From: Williamwhitmania sp035530955
GTDB taxonomy: Bacteria; Bacteroidota; Bacteroidia; Bacteroidales; Williamwhitmaniaceae
Length of the DNA: 41,751 bases
Reading direction: 5' to 3'
Assembly (NCBI GenBank): GCA_035530955.1
Contig: DATKTT010000193.1
Location: 1-41,751 of the forward strand
Shown: positions 6,159 to 15,711 of the stretch, piece by piece
Numbering within the stretch: the stretch's first letter is position 1
Layout: every line of letters starts with the position of its first letter
Translations under genes and position numbers: made by a program
Notes under the pieces: generated by a model
What the model was told of the DNA's origin: nothing
The model's database searches: none
What the model saw: only the letters and a program-made list of their open reading frames with translations

Positions 6159-6563
6159 CTATTTTATATTGAACATTTTAAAATTCTTTAGCCAGGTCTT
6201 TATTGCGTTCCAGTTTTGGACAATTTTGCCGAGCCATTTGGTAGATTTGAATAGACCTGCGGAACATGCAAAAGCGATCGCTCCGGCGCCCAGAGAATAT
6301 ACCAAACTAATTTCATGATATTTGAAGTATCCGTATCCGAGCGATATAACAAGCACCAGAATAACCGCTGGCCATCCCTTAACTCCACCGACCATATTCC
6401 GAAGTAATTTAGTTGCTGTTATGATCAAACCTACAGCCACAATAAATCCTTCATTGAATACGATGGATAGAAACGGGGGGATGGTGACAATATCATCCTG
6501 AGCAAAAAGAGGAACGGCTAGGACAACGATAAGAAGCATCGCGAGAAAAAGCACCTTTTTCAT
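6159..6563 (-). CDS. Holin-like small membrane protein with signal peptide
   Basis: A 134-residue protein. Residues 1-21 are a clear Sec signal peptide (KK, then a hydrophobic core, then LFA before QDD). After it are two or three hydrophobic segments (about 37-53, 66-82 and 88-105) and a basic C-terminal tail. Its position as the last gene of the lysis cassette, directly before the terminator, fits a holin or an antiholin. A cleavable signal sequence would place its N-terminus outside the membrane, as in pinholin or SAR-type timing systems, but that is inference. No named holin family is recognised. Confidence 0.6.
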   Translation of the reverse strand: MKKVLFLAMLLIVVLAVPLFAQDDIVTIPPFLSIVFNEGFIVAVGLIITATKLLRNMVGGVKGWPAVILVLVISLGYGYFKYHEISLVYSLGAGAIAFACSAGLFKSTKWLGKIVQNWNAIKTWLKNFKMFNIK

Positions 6564-6579
6564 GATTCGACTCCTGTTT

Positions 6580-7314
6580 TTAGGGTTTGAGTAATATTAT
6601 GCCTTTTGTTTTAATATACCAATCGAAGGCAATTTTCACAATATTAAAAATATAATTCACAATTTTTTTCCATTTTGGCGGGGCAGTCATTTTTTTCTCA
6701 GCCGAGTATTGACTGACGCCTTTTGAAACTGCATAAAATAATCTTGTAACTCCATCGGCTACTTTCGAATCAAGAGAAAGCTCTTTGATTCCGGTCTTTA
6801 AAACACTCGAGCGTCTTTTAATATCAATTCCCTGGAGAATCAAATCAGTTTCAACGGCGGAATTTCCTATAATTAAAATGGAGGCTTTCTCTTTTCCATT
6901 AAGAAAATCCATAAATTCAGCATGTGCATCTTTGGTTCCGGAAAGCGCGAGTTGATTTGATTCATCAAAACCAAGTTGTTTAAGATCTTCAAAAGATTCA
7001 CCCAGGAGAATACAACCTTCGGTGTGCTGTACTTTTGTTCCCGTGTGGAATCGGATTAAAGATCGATCTTCTACATCTATCAAAGTATACGTCCATCCGA
7101 ATTTCGGAGAATTGATTCTTTGCATGGAATACAAGCCCTTCGGAACACAAGAAATAAAAGGTTTATTCCACGCCCAATCCGGTTCCAGGGTGACAGCGAA
7201 AGCATTTGCCATGCCTCTGTATGGATCCCCGCCCGGGACCGGTACGCTGATCAGGCCCTGGCATCCCCATTCAGTATAATTAATTCGATTTAAAATGAGA
7301 TCCGGTTTAATCAT
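6580..7314 (-). CDS. DUF5675-type protein, candidate cell-wall enzyme of the lysis cassette
   Basis: A 244-residue protein. The first ~150 residues show the DUF5675 pattern: an acidic TLEPDWAWN, ISCVPKGLY, SPKFG, then DVEDRSLIRFH and HTEGCILLGES. The H90...H97-x3-C101 arrangement resembles the histidine-cysteine active-site motif of YkuD-type L,D-transpeptidases. The C-terminal 60 residues are basic and hydrophobic and may contact membrane. It is encoded between membrane proteins in a lysis-like cluster that has no other recognisable endolysin, so it is the best candidate for the wall-active protein. The domain assignment is fairly firm; the enzymatic role is inference. Confidence 0.68.
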   Translation of the reverse strand: MIKPDLILNRINYTEWGCQGLISVPVPGGDPYRGMANAFAVTLEPDWAWNKPFISCVPKGLYSMQRINSPKFGWTYTLIDVEDRSLIRFHTGTKVQHTEGCILLGESFEDLKQLGFDESNQLALSGTKDAHAEFMDFLNGKEKASILIIGNSAVETDLILQGIDIKRRSSVLKTGIKELSLDSKVADGVTRLFYAVSKGVSQYSAEKKMTAPPKWKKIVNYIFNIVKIAFDWYIKTKGIILLKP

Positions 7315-7526
7315 TTTCTTTTCCCATTTTTAAGAAAACCCTTGATCCACTTAACATCATTTTTAACTTCTGTAATATCTCTAATTGATTGATCATGATC
7401 TTTTTCTATATTATCAATTCTCCTTTCGGCGGCACTGAATCGTGGGGATATTACAACCTTATGATAATAACCGAAAACAAAACCGATAATCGGTAAAATA
7501 ATTAACTGAATCCATTCTCGCATCAC
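7311..7526 (-). CDS. Single-span membrane protein with coiled coil (lysis cassette)
   Basis: A 71-residue protein: one transmembrane helix at residues about 6-21 (IQLIILPIIGFVFGYY), then a basic segment and a charged coiled coil to the end. The topology resembles XhlA- or spanin-like lysis accessories. It overlaps the DUF5675 gene by four bases downstream and the next membrane protein by four upstream, which argues for coupled expression. Confidence 0.58.
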   Translation of the reverse strand: MMREWIQLIILPIIGFVFGYYHKVVISPRFSAAERRIDNIEKDHDQSIRDITEVKNDVKWIKGFLKNGKRK

Positions 7527-8005
7527 AACCTCCCTATCAAATAGAGTCCGAATAATAAAACAGCCGATGCTTCACTCCAATGAAGCCGACCACAATGGTA
7601 AAAGAAAAATTCAAGTCGGTTCTGATAGAACATTTTCGCAATAAAATCGATAGGCATATTTTTAAAATCCTTCCATCGGATCATCGCAATAAAATACCGG
7701 ATCCAATCAAACGGTCGGGCAGTATGATTTATTAAATTATACATTCCTTCAAAACCGGACTGTTTCGCACAGAACAAAGCCACCCCAAACCAGGCCATGC
7801 TTGATAATGACATCCCGGGAAGTAATGTTCCGGATATCACACCCGAAGCCAGAAACATCAAAACCATAATAGGTTTTAAAACGTGCCATCCTTTGAAATA
7901 TCTATCAACGAACTGAATTACCTTTTCGTTTTGGTCCCGATAAGCATCATGCAACGCCCACAAGACATTTGAAACAAACATCAATATAAATGATAGATAG
8001 ATCAT
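7523..8005 (-). CDS. Multi-span membrane protein of the lysis cassette
   Basis: A 160-residue protein with about four hydrophobic segments (residues 1-18, 44-62, 67-84 and 143-158) separated by basic, aromatic-rich loops. No family recognised. It overlaps both neighbours by four bases. It may be a holin component or a membrane-remodelling protein; the position is the only functional clue. Confidence 0.5.
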   Translation of the reverse strand: MIYLSFILMFVSNVLWALHDAYRDQNEKVIQFVDRYFKGWHVLKPIMVLMFLASGVISGTLLPGMSLSSMAWFGVALFCAKQSGFEGMYNLINHTARPFDWIRYFIAMIRWKDFKNMPIDFIAKMFYQNRLEFFFYHCGRLHWSEASAVLLFGLYLIGRL

Positions 8006-8238
8006 AACGCCCTCACAATTAAAGCCAGCCCGATCCCTGTAAAATCAAAAATCAAATCAATAGCATGATCCCACTTCTGCCATATACCAGACTCTATCTG
8101 TGTACCTTCTATCGTGAGGGCAACGATAGCTGCATAGTCTACTCTATATAGGGTAATACAAAAACAGAGTATACCATGCCCAAGCCAATCAAATGGATGC
8201 TTGCATCTTATTTGTAATATCTTATCAAAGAGTGTCAT
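8002..8238 (-). CDS. Small membrane protein, VanZ-like pattern
   Basis: A 78-residue protein with two hydrophobic stretches. The segment around WQKWDHAIDLIFDFTGIG resembles the tryptophan/aspartate pattern of small VanZ-like membrane proteins seen in phages. Overlaps neighbours by four bases each. Start of a stretch, extending upstream, where isoleucine is mostly written ATA. Confidence 0.45.
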   Translation of the reverse strand: MTLFDKILQIRCKHPFDWLGHGILCFCITLYRVDYAAIVALTIEGTQIESGIWQKWDHAIDLIFDFTGIGLALIVRAL

Positions 8239-9551
8239 TTCTCTACTCCATCTACTTCAGCTACATTAGATATATCAACTCCATCTATATTAGATATATT
8301 AGGGTAGGATATACCATCCCTCTCATGTCCCCAATATGGATTTGGCTCCAATAGCATAGTTCGAAGAAAACCGTAGTAGGGTGATGCTGTCCTGTATGAC
8401 AATAGAACATACCTACTATCCTCAGTCAACATCATACTACTGAAATATGATTCGGTACTCGTTAAGTTCTCTGACCACAGCACCTCTTTCTGCTGTCTAT
8501 CAGTGAAAGTACCACTTGCTGGATTTATACTATAGGCTGCTAAGTATCCATCATATCCTGTCCAATAACCAGAGTAGAACACAATAGCACTACTATCGTT
8601 AGCTGCCACTGATACACATTCAAGCTTTGTATCAATAGCAACACTATCCCCTCTTGTCAAAGATCCATCATAAGGACTGGCTTTGAATGAACATAGAAAT
8701 CTTGGATAGGATCCAGATATTGCAATAGATGCTCCTACGTATATACTATCATTAGCTGCACAGGTATTGAATCTGGTTTCTTGTTTCATCGTTCCTTCAC
8801 CTATATCTAACCCATCAATCGCAGCTCCAATAGTACCATCCACCTGTGATATTTCTCTCGTAGAAACACTATAAGGAATATGCCAATCTGATACAACATA
8901 ATAATCACTTGATCCTATTCTATCAATATCTATAGAATACCCAGAAGTGGATATAGAGTCAACAGTTACATCCAGTATCTCAGGAGTATCTGGATCAATA
9001 AGGAATGTCTTCATACCACAGGCAAACGATACACCACTTCTGTACGACAACGCATAGTAGTTTGATGTACCTATCTGTATTAAGGTATGATCGTATGTAT
9101 ATAGATTCTTAACAACAACCGGCCAATCAGCACCTGTTATACTCGCATCAGCAGTATCTATCCCAAATATATATACCCAGGTTGAATCGACATCTCCTGT
9201 GAAATTTGCAGAAACAGTTGCTAAAAAATGGTTAGTATCCTTAATCTGTACAACAGCAGGGTTTCTACCAACTGTACCAGATCCTACTACTATAACTTCA
9301 GTGTCTATAACACTCGCTGGCAATACACCCTCACTTGTACAGGAAAAGGTTACTACCGTTAATAGATTCCCAGTAGGTGGAGAGTTGAATATAACACCAT
9401 AGTAGTCGGTAAGGACACCAATCTTGAACAGGTTCCCACCTGCGTATACTTCATTGATGAAGTTTGGTATACTATCTACCTTTGTTACTGTCGCACTTGC
9501 ACTGCCTATACACAGTAATAGCAATAGTATAGTTTTAATAAGTCTATTCAT
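8235..9551 (-). CDS. Exported beta-rich tail-fibre-associated protein
   Basis: A 438-residue protein with a textbook Sec signal peptide (NRLIK, a poly-leucine core, and ASA as cleavage site near residue 20). The remainder is rich in S, T, D, Y and V with repeated short strands, suggesting a beta-propeller or beta-helix surface protein; no named domain. Its start overlaps the stop of the large fibre gene by eight bases. Codon use differs from most of the genome: isoleucine is predominantly ATA, valine often GTA, arginine AGA or AGG. The same style is found in the last third of the fibre gene, so the two were probably acquired together as a receptor-recognition cassette. Confidence 0.6.
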   Translation of the reverse strand: MNRLIKTILLLLLCIGSASATVTKVDSIPNFINEVYAGGNLFKIGVLTDYYGVIFNSPPTGNLLTVVTFSCTSEGVLPASVIDTEVIVVGSGTVGRNPAVVQIKDTNHFLATVSANFTGDVDSTWVYIFGIDTADASITGADWPVVVKNLYTYDHTLIQIGTSNYYALSYRSGVSFACGMKTFLIDPDTPEILDVTVDSISTSGYSIDIDRIGSSDYYVVSDWHIPYSVSTREISQVDGTIGAAIDGLDIGEGTMKQETRFNTCAANDSIYVGASIAISGSYPRFLCSFKASPYDGSLTRGDSVAIDTKLECVSVAANDSSAIVFYSGYWTGYDGYLAAYSINPASGTFTDRQQKEVLWSENLTSTESYFSSMMLTEDSRYVLLSYRTASPYYGFLRTMLLEPNPYWGHERDGISYPNISNIDGVDISNVAEVDGVEK

Positions 9552-12500
9552 GCTTCACCCAATTCATAGAAGGATTGAAATATATAACATCTGGCCCTAT
9601 AACCCTACCTATTATCTGTATATACTCATCTGTACTACTCGGAGCTGTTTGTGTTGCATCGCCTGCTGTTGTACTTAGATATAGTAGATCACCAACCCCA
9701 CCTGTCTTTGTCCAAGTCCAACTGTTCAACCGAATATAACCCTCCTGCAATATATAAGTAGGTTTATCGATCCCAGCTGATCTACAGATAAGTCCAGTAC
9801 AGGGGAAGGTTGTTGATGCAGAGGCGGATGCAAGTTCATAATCACCGTCCGCTGGAGAGTATACGAAGTCGCCTACATATATAACGGCTCCAACTGTGTC
9901 GTATATCATAGATACTACTGAGTAGGAGGAATCGACTGTCAGGTCTGCGTTTAGAACACCTCCACCTAACGCATCTAACTGTGTCTGTATAGAACTCGTG
10001 GCATCAACAAACTTTAACTCAGCATCTGTAACTGAACCGTCTGAGGTATAGGTTGCACCTTCCACATTTCCAAGTGTATAAACTCCTACTAATGGATTCA
10101 CAACAGTCGCACCTGAAATCGTACCGTTTCTACCGTTTGGCTCTACCCAAGTTGCGGAGTTTATTCCAGAGGGTTCATATTGGGCTACACAACCTATTTG
10201 GATTAAACTAAAATTATCAAAAGTGCCTTCCCCATCAGAATCAGGAGTCTGAAAAACAAGAACACCATTTGTAATTTGTGCTGCTGTAGGAATAAACTCA
10301 ATTGATTGATTTGTTCCTGCGGATATTCCCGTTTTTACCGTAACACCACCAAATTTACAATTCCAACTTCCAGTTGCAATGCTAATATCGTAAATAGCGC
10401 GATAGCTTTTACCCTCTATAAGAGTGCCTATTTCTGTTTTGGCTAACTCTATACCATCCCACGTACTATTTGCAATACAGTGCATATTTCCACCGGTAAC
10501 ATCAAATGTACCAAGAGATGCCCCAGTCCAATTTACATTACCTGCAACCGTAAAATCTCTATCGTCAGATGCAGTGATCAATTCTGTCTGGCTTGCACCT
10601 ATATATTTGTTGGGTATTGCACCACCGTCAATAATACGTTTACCTTCTTCGGATGTGGTAGATATTAAAGTATTAAAAACATCCCAACCTTCAATCTCTC
10701 CGGCAAAGAAAGACGCTCCGGCAGTTGTACAACCTACTCGTAATGCACCGGCATTTGATAACGTCAGCGCAGCCGTTGAAATTGCTACCGTTCCAACCTG
10801 CCCCTCAACTTGCCCACCAAATATAAAAGCAGTTGCATTTCCGTCTCGATCAAAATTAACAAAGATATTATATTTTGTATCAACTGTAAAAACTGCCGTT
10901 CCTATAATAGCCGATACATCAGTTGTTCCGTCATCAAACCGGATATATAAATCATCTTGAACTTTGTAAAGTCCATATCCGATACCACCAGCTTCTTTGT
11001 TTATTAGGTATTCGGTAGCGGTTACATTGTTTGGAATCAGACCAATTATTCTGATTGAAAAATCGCCAGTTCCAACGTCAATGTCGGGATCATCTGCAAC
11101 CTCAACATAGTCATCAGTTATAAACCATAAACTCGTCCCTACGTCTCCATTGATCACGTCTTGCTTGCTTGCAAGGTATCTCGTGGTTTCTGTGGTGTTG
11201 TCATCAGTTGTTACGGCTATATGGATATTAGAACCATCGTCAAAACCTTGAATTCTCAAAGAATCTATCCCAACACCAGACGGCGCTGTGGTTTGGTTTT
11301 TAAGGTCTGCATAACCTGCCTTTGTTCCGGTAGTGGCTTTGACTTTGGGAGCGGTCAAAGTTCCGGTAAATGTCGGTGAACCTGCCCTCACTGGCGCACC
11401 AGTCCCAGTTGCAGTTGTCCACACCATTGCCGAACCTGCGCCTCCTCCTACAGGTATTTGAGCTGTTGTTCCATCGTCAATGCCTAAGAGTTCTGCATCT
11501 GAGATAGAGTTGTTCGATCCATACTGTGTAGATTTTATAGCAGTGGCATTACTGATACCATACTCATTCATCTGAATATCGCCACCACGCATTGTAAGTG
11601 CACCACCTATTCCTACTGTTCCATTTAGACCGATCCTATCAAGTGTAGAAACAGTACCTACAAAAAGGCTATCATCAACTATCAATGAATTTGAGGTTCT
11701 TAATCTGTTCATCCCTCCATAGTATAAATCGAGGTTTCTTATTTTTAATCCAAGATCGGTATGGATAGAATCGGTTGTCGAAATCTTTTTTGTTGAAGTG
11801 ATTGTTATATCATTCTCAACTTCATTGTCTGCCATCGGATGTGCTGTGAAATCAAAGTTTCCTGTAATCACTTCATCATTGGCTTTCATTGCGGCATCGC
11901 CACGGATAGCTGTCGAGGTGTCAATAATCGCCTGATAATTTGTATTTATGTCAGTTCTCAAATCCGAAAGAGTATCCTCTTGTGTAGCGTTCGTATTCGT
12001 ATTTGTATTGATATCAGTCCGAAGGTCTGCCAGTGAGTCATCCTGTGCTATATTTAGATTCGTGGCAGTATTCAAATCTGTGCGTAAATCAGATAACGAA
12101 TCTGATTGGTCTGCATTCAAGTTCGTAGCAGTATTCAGATCTGTTCTTATATTCCCAAGAGAATCATCCTGCGCGTTGTTTAAGTTTGTATTGGTATTGG
12201 TGTCTGTTCTAATATTTGCCAGCGAATCATCCTGAGTGTTATTCGTATTCGTGGCAACATTCAGATCTGTTCGGATGTTCCCAAGTGTATCATCCTGAGT
12301 ATTGTTTGTATTCGTAGCAACATTTAAATCAGTCCGCAAGTCTGCCAGGGTATCTTCATTAACCGCGATGGCATCTGTAGCACGTCCGATCCGGTCGTTG
12401 TGTGCATCAAGGGTATCATCTTGAGTGTTGTTCGTGTTGGTATTCACGTTGATTCTGGTATTATGATCTTCCAGCGTATCAGCAACATCCGCCATATTAA

Positions 12501-12696
12501 TAAAACTCATAACGAATTGATCAAGAGAATGACCATTCCCCGCGAACCTCCGGCCACTCATATAATAAAGATCTTCGAATGTTTTACTGACCGATGACGT
12601 ATCATCGATTTGTCTGAAAATCATCCTCCGCCCGAAAGGTTCGGACCGCAACAGAACGGGAAGCAGTAAGAAAATCAATAAATATTTTTTCATCAT
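9544..12696 (-). CDS. Large exported tail-fibre-like protein with 21-residue repeats and LamG-like domain
   Basis: About 1,050 residues. GGAAGG just before the ATG at 12694-12696 favours that start over one four codons upstream. Domains in order: signal peptide (KKYLLIFLLLPVLLRS); stalk with six full and one partial 21-residue repeats of the form LRTDLNxxTNxNxxQDDSL (about residues 120-255); a GGT-rich region; a concanavalin/LamG-like sandwich (about 525-690; GDFSIRIIGL, AGEIEGWDVFN); a variable domain; a C-terminal tip. The three-heptad repeat with asparagines in the core suggests a trimeric coiled-coil stalk. Position after the tail-tip genes fits a receptor-binding fibre, but the signal peptide is unexpected for a virion protein. 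Confidence 0.7.
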   Translation of the reverse strand: MMKKYLLIFLLLPVLLRSEPFGRRMIFRQIDDTSSVSKTFEDLYYMSGRRFAGNGHSLDQFVMSFINMADVADTLEDHNTRINVNTNTNNTQDDTLDAHNDRIGRATDAIAVNEDTLADLRTDLNVATNTNNTQDDTLGNIRTDLNVATNTNNTQDDSLANIRTDTNTNTNLNNAQDDSLGNIRTDLNTATNLNADQSDSLSDLRTDLNTATNLNIAQDDSLADLRTDINTNTNTNATQEDTLSDLRTDINTNYQAIIDTSTAIRGDAAMKANDEVITGNFDFTAHPMADNEVENDITITSTKKISTTDSIHTDLGLKIRNLDLYYGGMNRLRTSNSLIVDDSLFVGTVSTLDRIGLNGTVGIGGALTMRGGDIQMNEYGISNATAIKSTQYGSNNSISDAELLGIDDGTTAQIPVGGGAGSAMVWTTATGTGAPVRAGSPTFTGTLTAPKVKATTGTKAGYADLKNQTTAPSGVGIDSLRIQGFDDGSNIHIAVTTDDNTTETTRYLASKQDVINGDVGTSLWFITDDYVEVADDPDIDVGTGDFSIRIIGLIPNNVTATEYLINKEAGGIGYGLYKVQDDLYIRFDDGTTDVSAIIGTAVFTVDTKYNIFVNFDRDGNATAFIFGGQVEGQVGTVAISTAALTLSNAGALRVGCTTAGASFFAGEIEGWDVFNTLISTTSEEGKRIIDGGAIPNKYIGASQTELITASDDRDFTVAGNVNWTGASLGTFDVTGGNMHCIANSTWDGIELAKTEIGTLIEGKSYRAIYDISIATGSWNCKFGGVTVKTGISAGTNQSIEFIPTAAQITNGVLVFQTPDSDGEGTFDNFSLIQIGCVAQYEPSGINSATWVEPNGRNGTISGATVVNPLVGVYTLGNVEGATYTSDGSVTDAELKFVDATSSIQTQLDALGGGVLNADLTVDSSYSVVSMIYDTVGAVIYVGDFVYSPADGDYELASASASTTFPCTGLICRSAGIDKPTYILQEGYIRLNSWTWTKTGGVGDLLYLSTTAGDATQTAPSSTDEYIQIIGRVIGPDVIYFNPSMNWVKHE
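11931..12339 (-). repeat. 63-bp tandem repeats coding the fibre stalk
   Basis: Six full and one partial units of 63 bases, each coding 21 residues (LRTDLN...QDDSL). Units are diverged at DNA level but conserve R-T-D, N-x-x-T-N and Q-x-D. A related partial unit lies just upstream. Length equals exactly three heptads. Confidence 0.85.
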
Positions 12697-12697
12697 A

Positions 12698-13219
12698 TCA
12701 CCTTCCATTTGCTTTAAAATTGAACCCTACTCCGTTGTTCTTTTTACGATGTCCAGTGTAGGTAAATAATTTTACAATAAAATAAACATCCGATCTGAAT
12801 TCAGATTCATTGAAATTGCAAGCCCATTCTCCGGTAGCGTCCAAAGTATCTGTTGAAACAGTCGATCCATATTCATCTGTCCATCGAAGGTTTTTTACGA
12901 ATACCATTCTTGTGGTATCTCTGATGTTACTTTGATATAATTTTAATACTGCTTTCACACTGTCCGCCGCAGTATTTGTATCGATGACAGTGGCCGTGAT
13001 CGTGACATACGGCATCGTATAATAAATAGCACTGTAAAGGGAAGTATCATACTTTACATTATTCCATGTCACGTTTGCCGCAATCTGTGAATCCCCATAT
13101 TTGAAGATATAAAACAGATCGGGAATGCCTCTGATGGCTGCCTCGTTTTGAGTTAAATCAGTCTGTCCGAATAACGGAAGACAAATCAACAGAATGATCA
13201 ATAAATAAATTCTTTTCAT
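12698..13219 (-). CDS. Exported hypothetical protein in the tail-tip cluster
   Basis: A 173-residue protein with a Sec signal peptide (KRIYLLIILLICLPLFG before QTD). The mature part is beta-rich with many T, D and S, ending in a basic segment (GHRKKNNGVGFNFKANGR). No domain recognised. It lies between the 825-residue tail protein and the large fibre, whose ATG follows its TGA after one base. It may be a periplasmic or surface partner of the fibre, or a tail-tip component. Confidence 0.55.
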   Translation of the reverse strand: MKRIYLLIILLICLPLFGQTDLTQNEAAIRGIPDLFYIFKYGDSQIAANVTWNNVKYDTSLYSAIYYTMPYVTITATVIDTNTAADSVKAVLKLYQSNIRDTTRMVFVKNLRWTDEYGSTVSTDTLDATGEWACNFNESEFRSDVYFIVKLFTYTGHRKKNNGVGFNFKANGR

Positions 13220-13233
13220 TTTAACACCTCTTT

Positions 13234-15711
13234 TTAAAGTTCTCTCATTTCAAGAAATATCTCATCGTTGTTTAAATCTTCATGTATTCCATAAACAAAA
13301 TATTGACCCTCACGCAATTTATCTGTCAGTGTAACCACGTCCCCGAATTCAAGATCACAGTTTTGAAGTTGTGTATAAAATGAAACCTCTGCTTTTCGAA
13401 GATAAAGCCAACTTATCATAAAGGCAAGGAAATTCTCGGCAGTCGCCGGGTCAACTATTCTGTCCAGATAAATGTGTTTCGTCTTTACAAATCCATAAGC
13501 TGAATATGATGCGTGAATCAGATCCCAGTATGTTTCTTCGTTTCCATGCAAATCAGATCCGGCAGTCATTGTACTAACATAATCAGAACTATACGAACCT
13601 TCTTCTGGATGATTTATGAAAGCCAATCCGTCATATTCCCCCGTGGCATAATTTAAATTATAATGAACATAGAAATCATTGACAACATCTTCGAGCGGAG
13701 AAAATTCACACCTGAAAGTCGGGACCAGTCCCTTGTCTGATTCCCTGCAAAGAACGTCATTCAGATTCATTGTTTTGACTGAGGTTCCGGTCAATGGCAG
13801 AGCTTTTATTGTATGATTTCCAAGATAGTCCATATAATAAACTGAACAGGCTTCAAACATGATTTCTTTGAATTCATCAATTGAATTGATTTTGCTTTTT
13901 ATCTGATAGGCCATTTCCCATCCGGATCGATCCGTTCCGGTTAATAGATCAAAATCAGACGTTGTAATATATGTCGCGGTAACTCCCAAATCATCTCTTA
14001 AAATCTTCTCTAAAACGTCACCAGGATTTTCAACTAAATTAATAGCAGTTTTCCTGGCTCCCCACGTACCCCCGAACATCCGGCCTTTGGCTTCCACAAA
14101 GAATTTTGTTCCGGTATTTATTCCGAGAGATTTTTCAAGCATCAAGCCCATTTCATTGATATAATAATACATATCTGCAGTGGGAGTTGCGGCTCCTCCC
14201 CCCATTGATATTCTAAAAATACGATTGCTAATTAGAGTATCCCAATCTGTTATAATATCTGATAAATCAGCGAGAATTATATTCGCTCCGTTTGGGAAGC
14301 CTGCACCCGGTGACAAAAGATAGCTTTTGATATTATTAAAAAAGGCATTGCCTCCTCCAGATTCATTAACCTGCTCGGTTTCATCATCAGCCAATTTAGT
14401 TCCAATATAATTATAGGTATCGATATAAACTTTGGCAAACCATCCGGTATCGATACTCGTAATGTTGGCCATTACATAAAAATATATTTTATCCCATTCG
14501 CCTATTGTTAATCTGTGATCAGAAATCATTTTTGTATGTATTGCGGAAGTAAAAAAAACTCCGCCCATCAGCACAACTGAAGAACCATCAGCACGGGTTG
14601 TTTCGTCATAGTCAATCATATTAGCGCTATTATTCCAGCCGACAGCGGAATCTATAGACGTGAAAGGTAACGGATAATAAATTTTCAAAGAATCTCTAAT
14701 TATAATTCCGCTTTTAAATTTAAAGCCAGCCATTCCAGAAAGTGGCGAAGCGTCATTTAAAGAATCATAAATATGAAATGGCAAAATTACATTTTGATTC
14801 TTTTCTCTATAAAATATCAAAGGTTTTGCAGTGTCAAACCATAAATAGCCCCAACTCTTAACTTCCTGATCTGAAACTATAAAAACATATTCCGGATCTG
14901 TTATCTGATAAACCGTATCATCAGCGACAGGAGCATCTTGCAATTTATCATAAAGAGAAACAGCATCAACAGAATCCTTTATTACAATCTGTCCTATTTG
15001 CCCTGTAGAAAGTCCGCCAATCAATTCCATTATTTTGTCAACATGAGAATCTAAAAATGGACTATTTGTTGCATCCTCTATTGTATTCGTGTCCCCTCCT
15101 GTGCAAGGGAAAGGCCCAAGTATCGGGTCGTCATCTTTACTGCAAAGAAACGCTTCAAAAAATCTTTGGCCAAAACAAATCGGAACTGGTTTTCCATTTG
15201 ATTCATCCGGTATTGTTAATGTAGAGAAATCTTTTTCGTTTAAAAATGTCCGTGGTATCTCTTTGTGATCTGTCTCATTTACTTTGCACTTTATCCAGAT
15301 ATTTGATTTATCATATCCCCAATCATAAACTCGATAAGTATTGATTCTCAATCCGCTTGTATATAATGCAGGAGCGGCCTCTACTATGTGTCTGTATAAA
15401 ATAACCTCTGCATTCGTCAACTCAATGGCAGAAAGTGTATCGTCAAAATAGTTGTCATAATTCAATAACTGAAATTCAATATCTGATACCTGCGCGATAC
15501 CGCCCCCCTGTCTCACGTCCGCACGGATCGAAGCAGATCCGGCGCCTCCCATTGCAAGTCTGCCCTGAGCTTTATTCCATGCTAAAAGAGCGGTCGTGTC
15601 AAGAGTAGCAAAATCCAGAAGCGTAGAATCCTGACAGGTGACATGAATTACATAGAAGCAATTAAAACTTCCATTGATATATGAAGTCCATGCTCCCGGG
15701 AAGCTTTTCAT
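13234..15711 (-). CDS. Large tail-tip / baseplate hub-like protein
   Basis: An 825-residue protein. The N-terminal 170 residues resemble phage tail proteins that pack on the distal tail ring, and SNGKPVPICFGQ matches the short motif often seen in siphovirus tail-tip proteins. The middle has several beta-rich insertions; the C-terminal 220 residues contain a segment like phage hub proteins (CDLEFGDVVTLTD followed by GQYFVYGI). It overlaps the upstream 125-residue gene by four bases. Position after tape measure and a Dit-like gene supports a tail-tip or host-contact hub. No signal peptide, unlike the following genes. Confidence 0.6.
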   Translation of the reverse strand: MKSFPGAWTSYINGSFNCFYVIHVTCQDSTLLDFATLDTTALLAWNKAQGRLAMGGAGSASIRADVRQGGGIAQVSDIEFQLLNYDNYFDDTLSAIELTNAEVILYRHIVEAAPALYTSGLRINTYRVYDWGYDKSNIWIKCKVNETDHKEIPRTFLNEKDFSTLTIPDESNGKPVPICFGQRFFEAFLCSKDDDPILGPFPCTGGDTNTIEDATNSPFLDSHVDKIMELIGGLSTGQIGQIVIKDSVDAVSLYDKLQDAPVADDTVYQITDPEYVFIVSDQEVKSWGYLWFDTAKPLIFYREKNQNVILPFHIYDSLNDASPLSGMAGFKFKSGIIIRDSLKIYYPLPFTSIDSAVGWNNSANMIDYDETTRADGSSVVLMGGVFFTSAIHTKMISDHRLTIGEWDKIYFYVMANITSIDTGWFAKVYIDTYNYIGTKLADDETEQVNESGGGNAFFNNIKSYLLSPGAGFPNGANIILADLSDIITDWDTLISNRIFRISMGGGAATPTADMYYYINEMGLMLEKSLGINTGTKFFVEAKGRMFGGTWGARKTAINLVENPGDVLEKILRDDLGVTATYITTSDFDLLTGTDRSGWEMAYQIKSKINSIDEFKEIMFEACSVYYMDYLGNHTIKALPLTGTSVKTMNLNDVLCRESDKGLVPTFRCEFSPLEDVVNDFYVHYNLNYATGEYDGLAFINHPEEGSYSSDYVSTMTAGSDLHGNEETYWDLIHASYSAYGFVKTKHIYLDRIVDPATAENFLAFMISWLYLRKAEVSFYTQLQNCDLEFGDVVTLTDKLREGQYFVYGIHEDLNNDEIFLEMREL

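Noticed and set aside
10424..10960. 178-residue plus-strand frame
   Set aside because: Antisense to the fibre gene, with composition mirroring the coding strand; not a gene.
11931..12339. Possible CRISPR-like tandem array
   Set aside because: Units of 63 bp stay in frame and code a coiled-coil stalk; no unique spacers.
9544..12696. Diversity-generating retroelement target
   Set aside because: No reverse transcriptase gene or template repeat was seen anywhere in the window.
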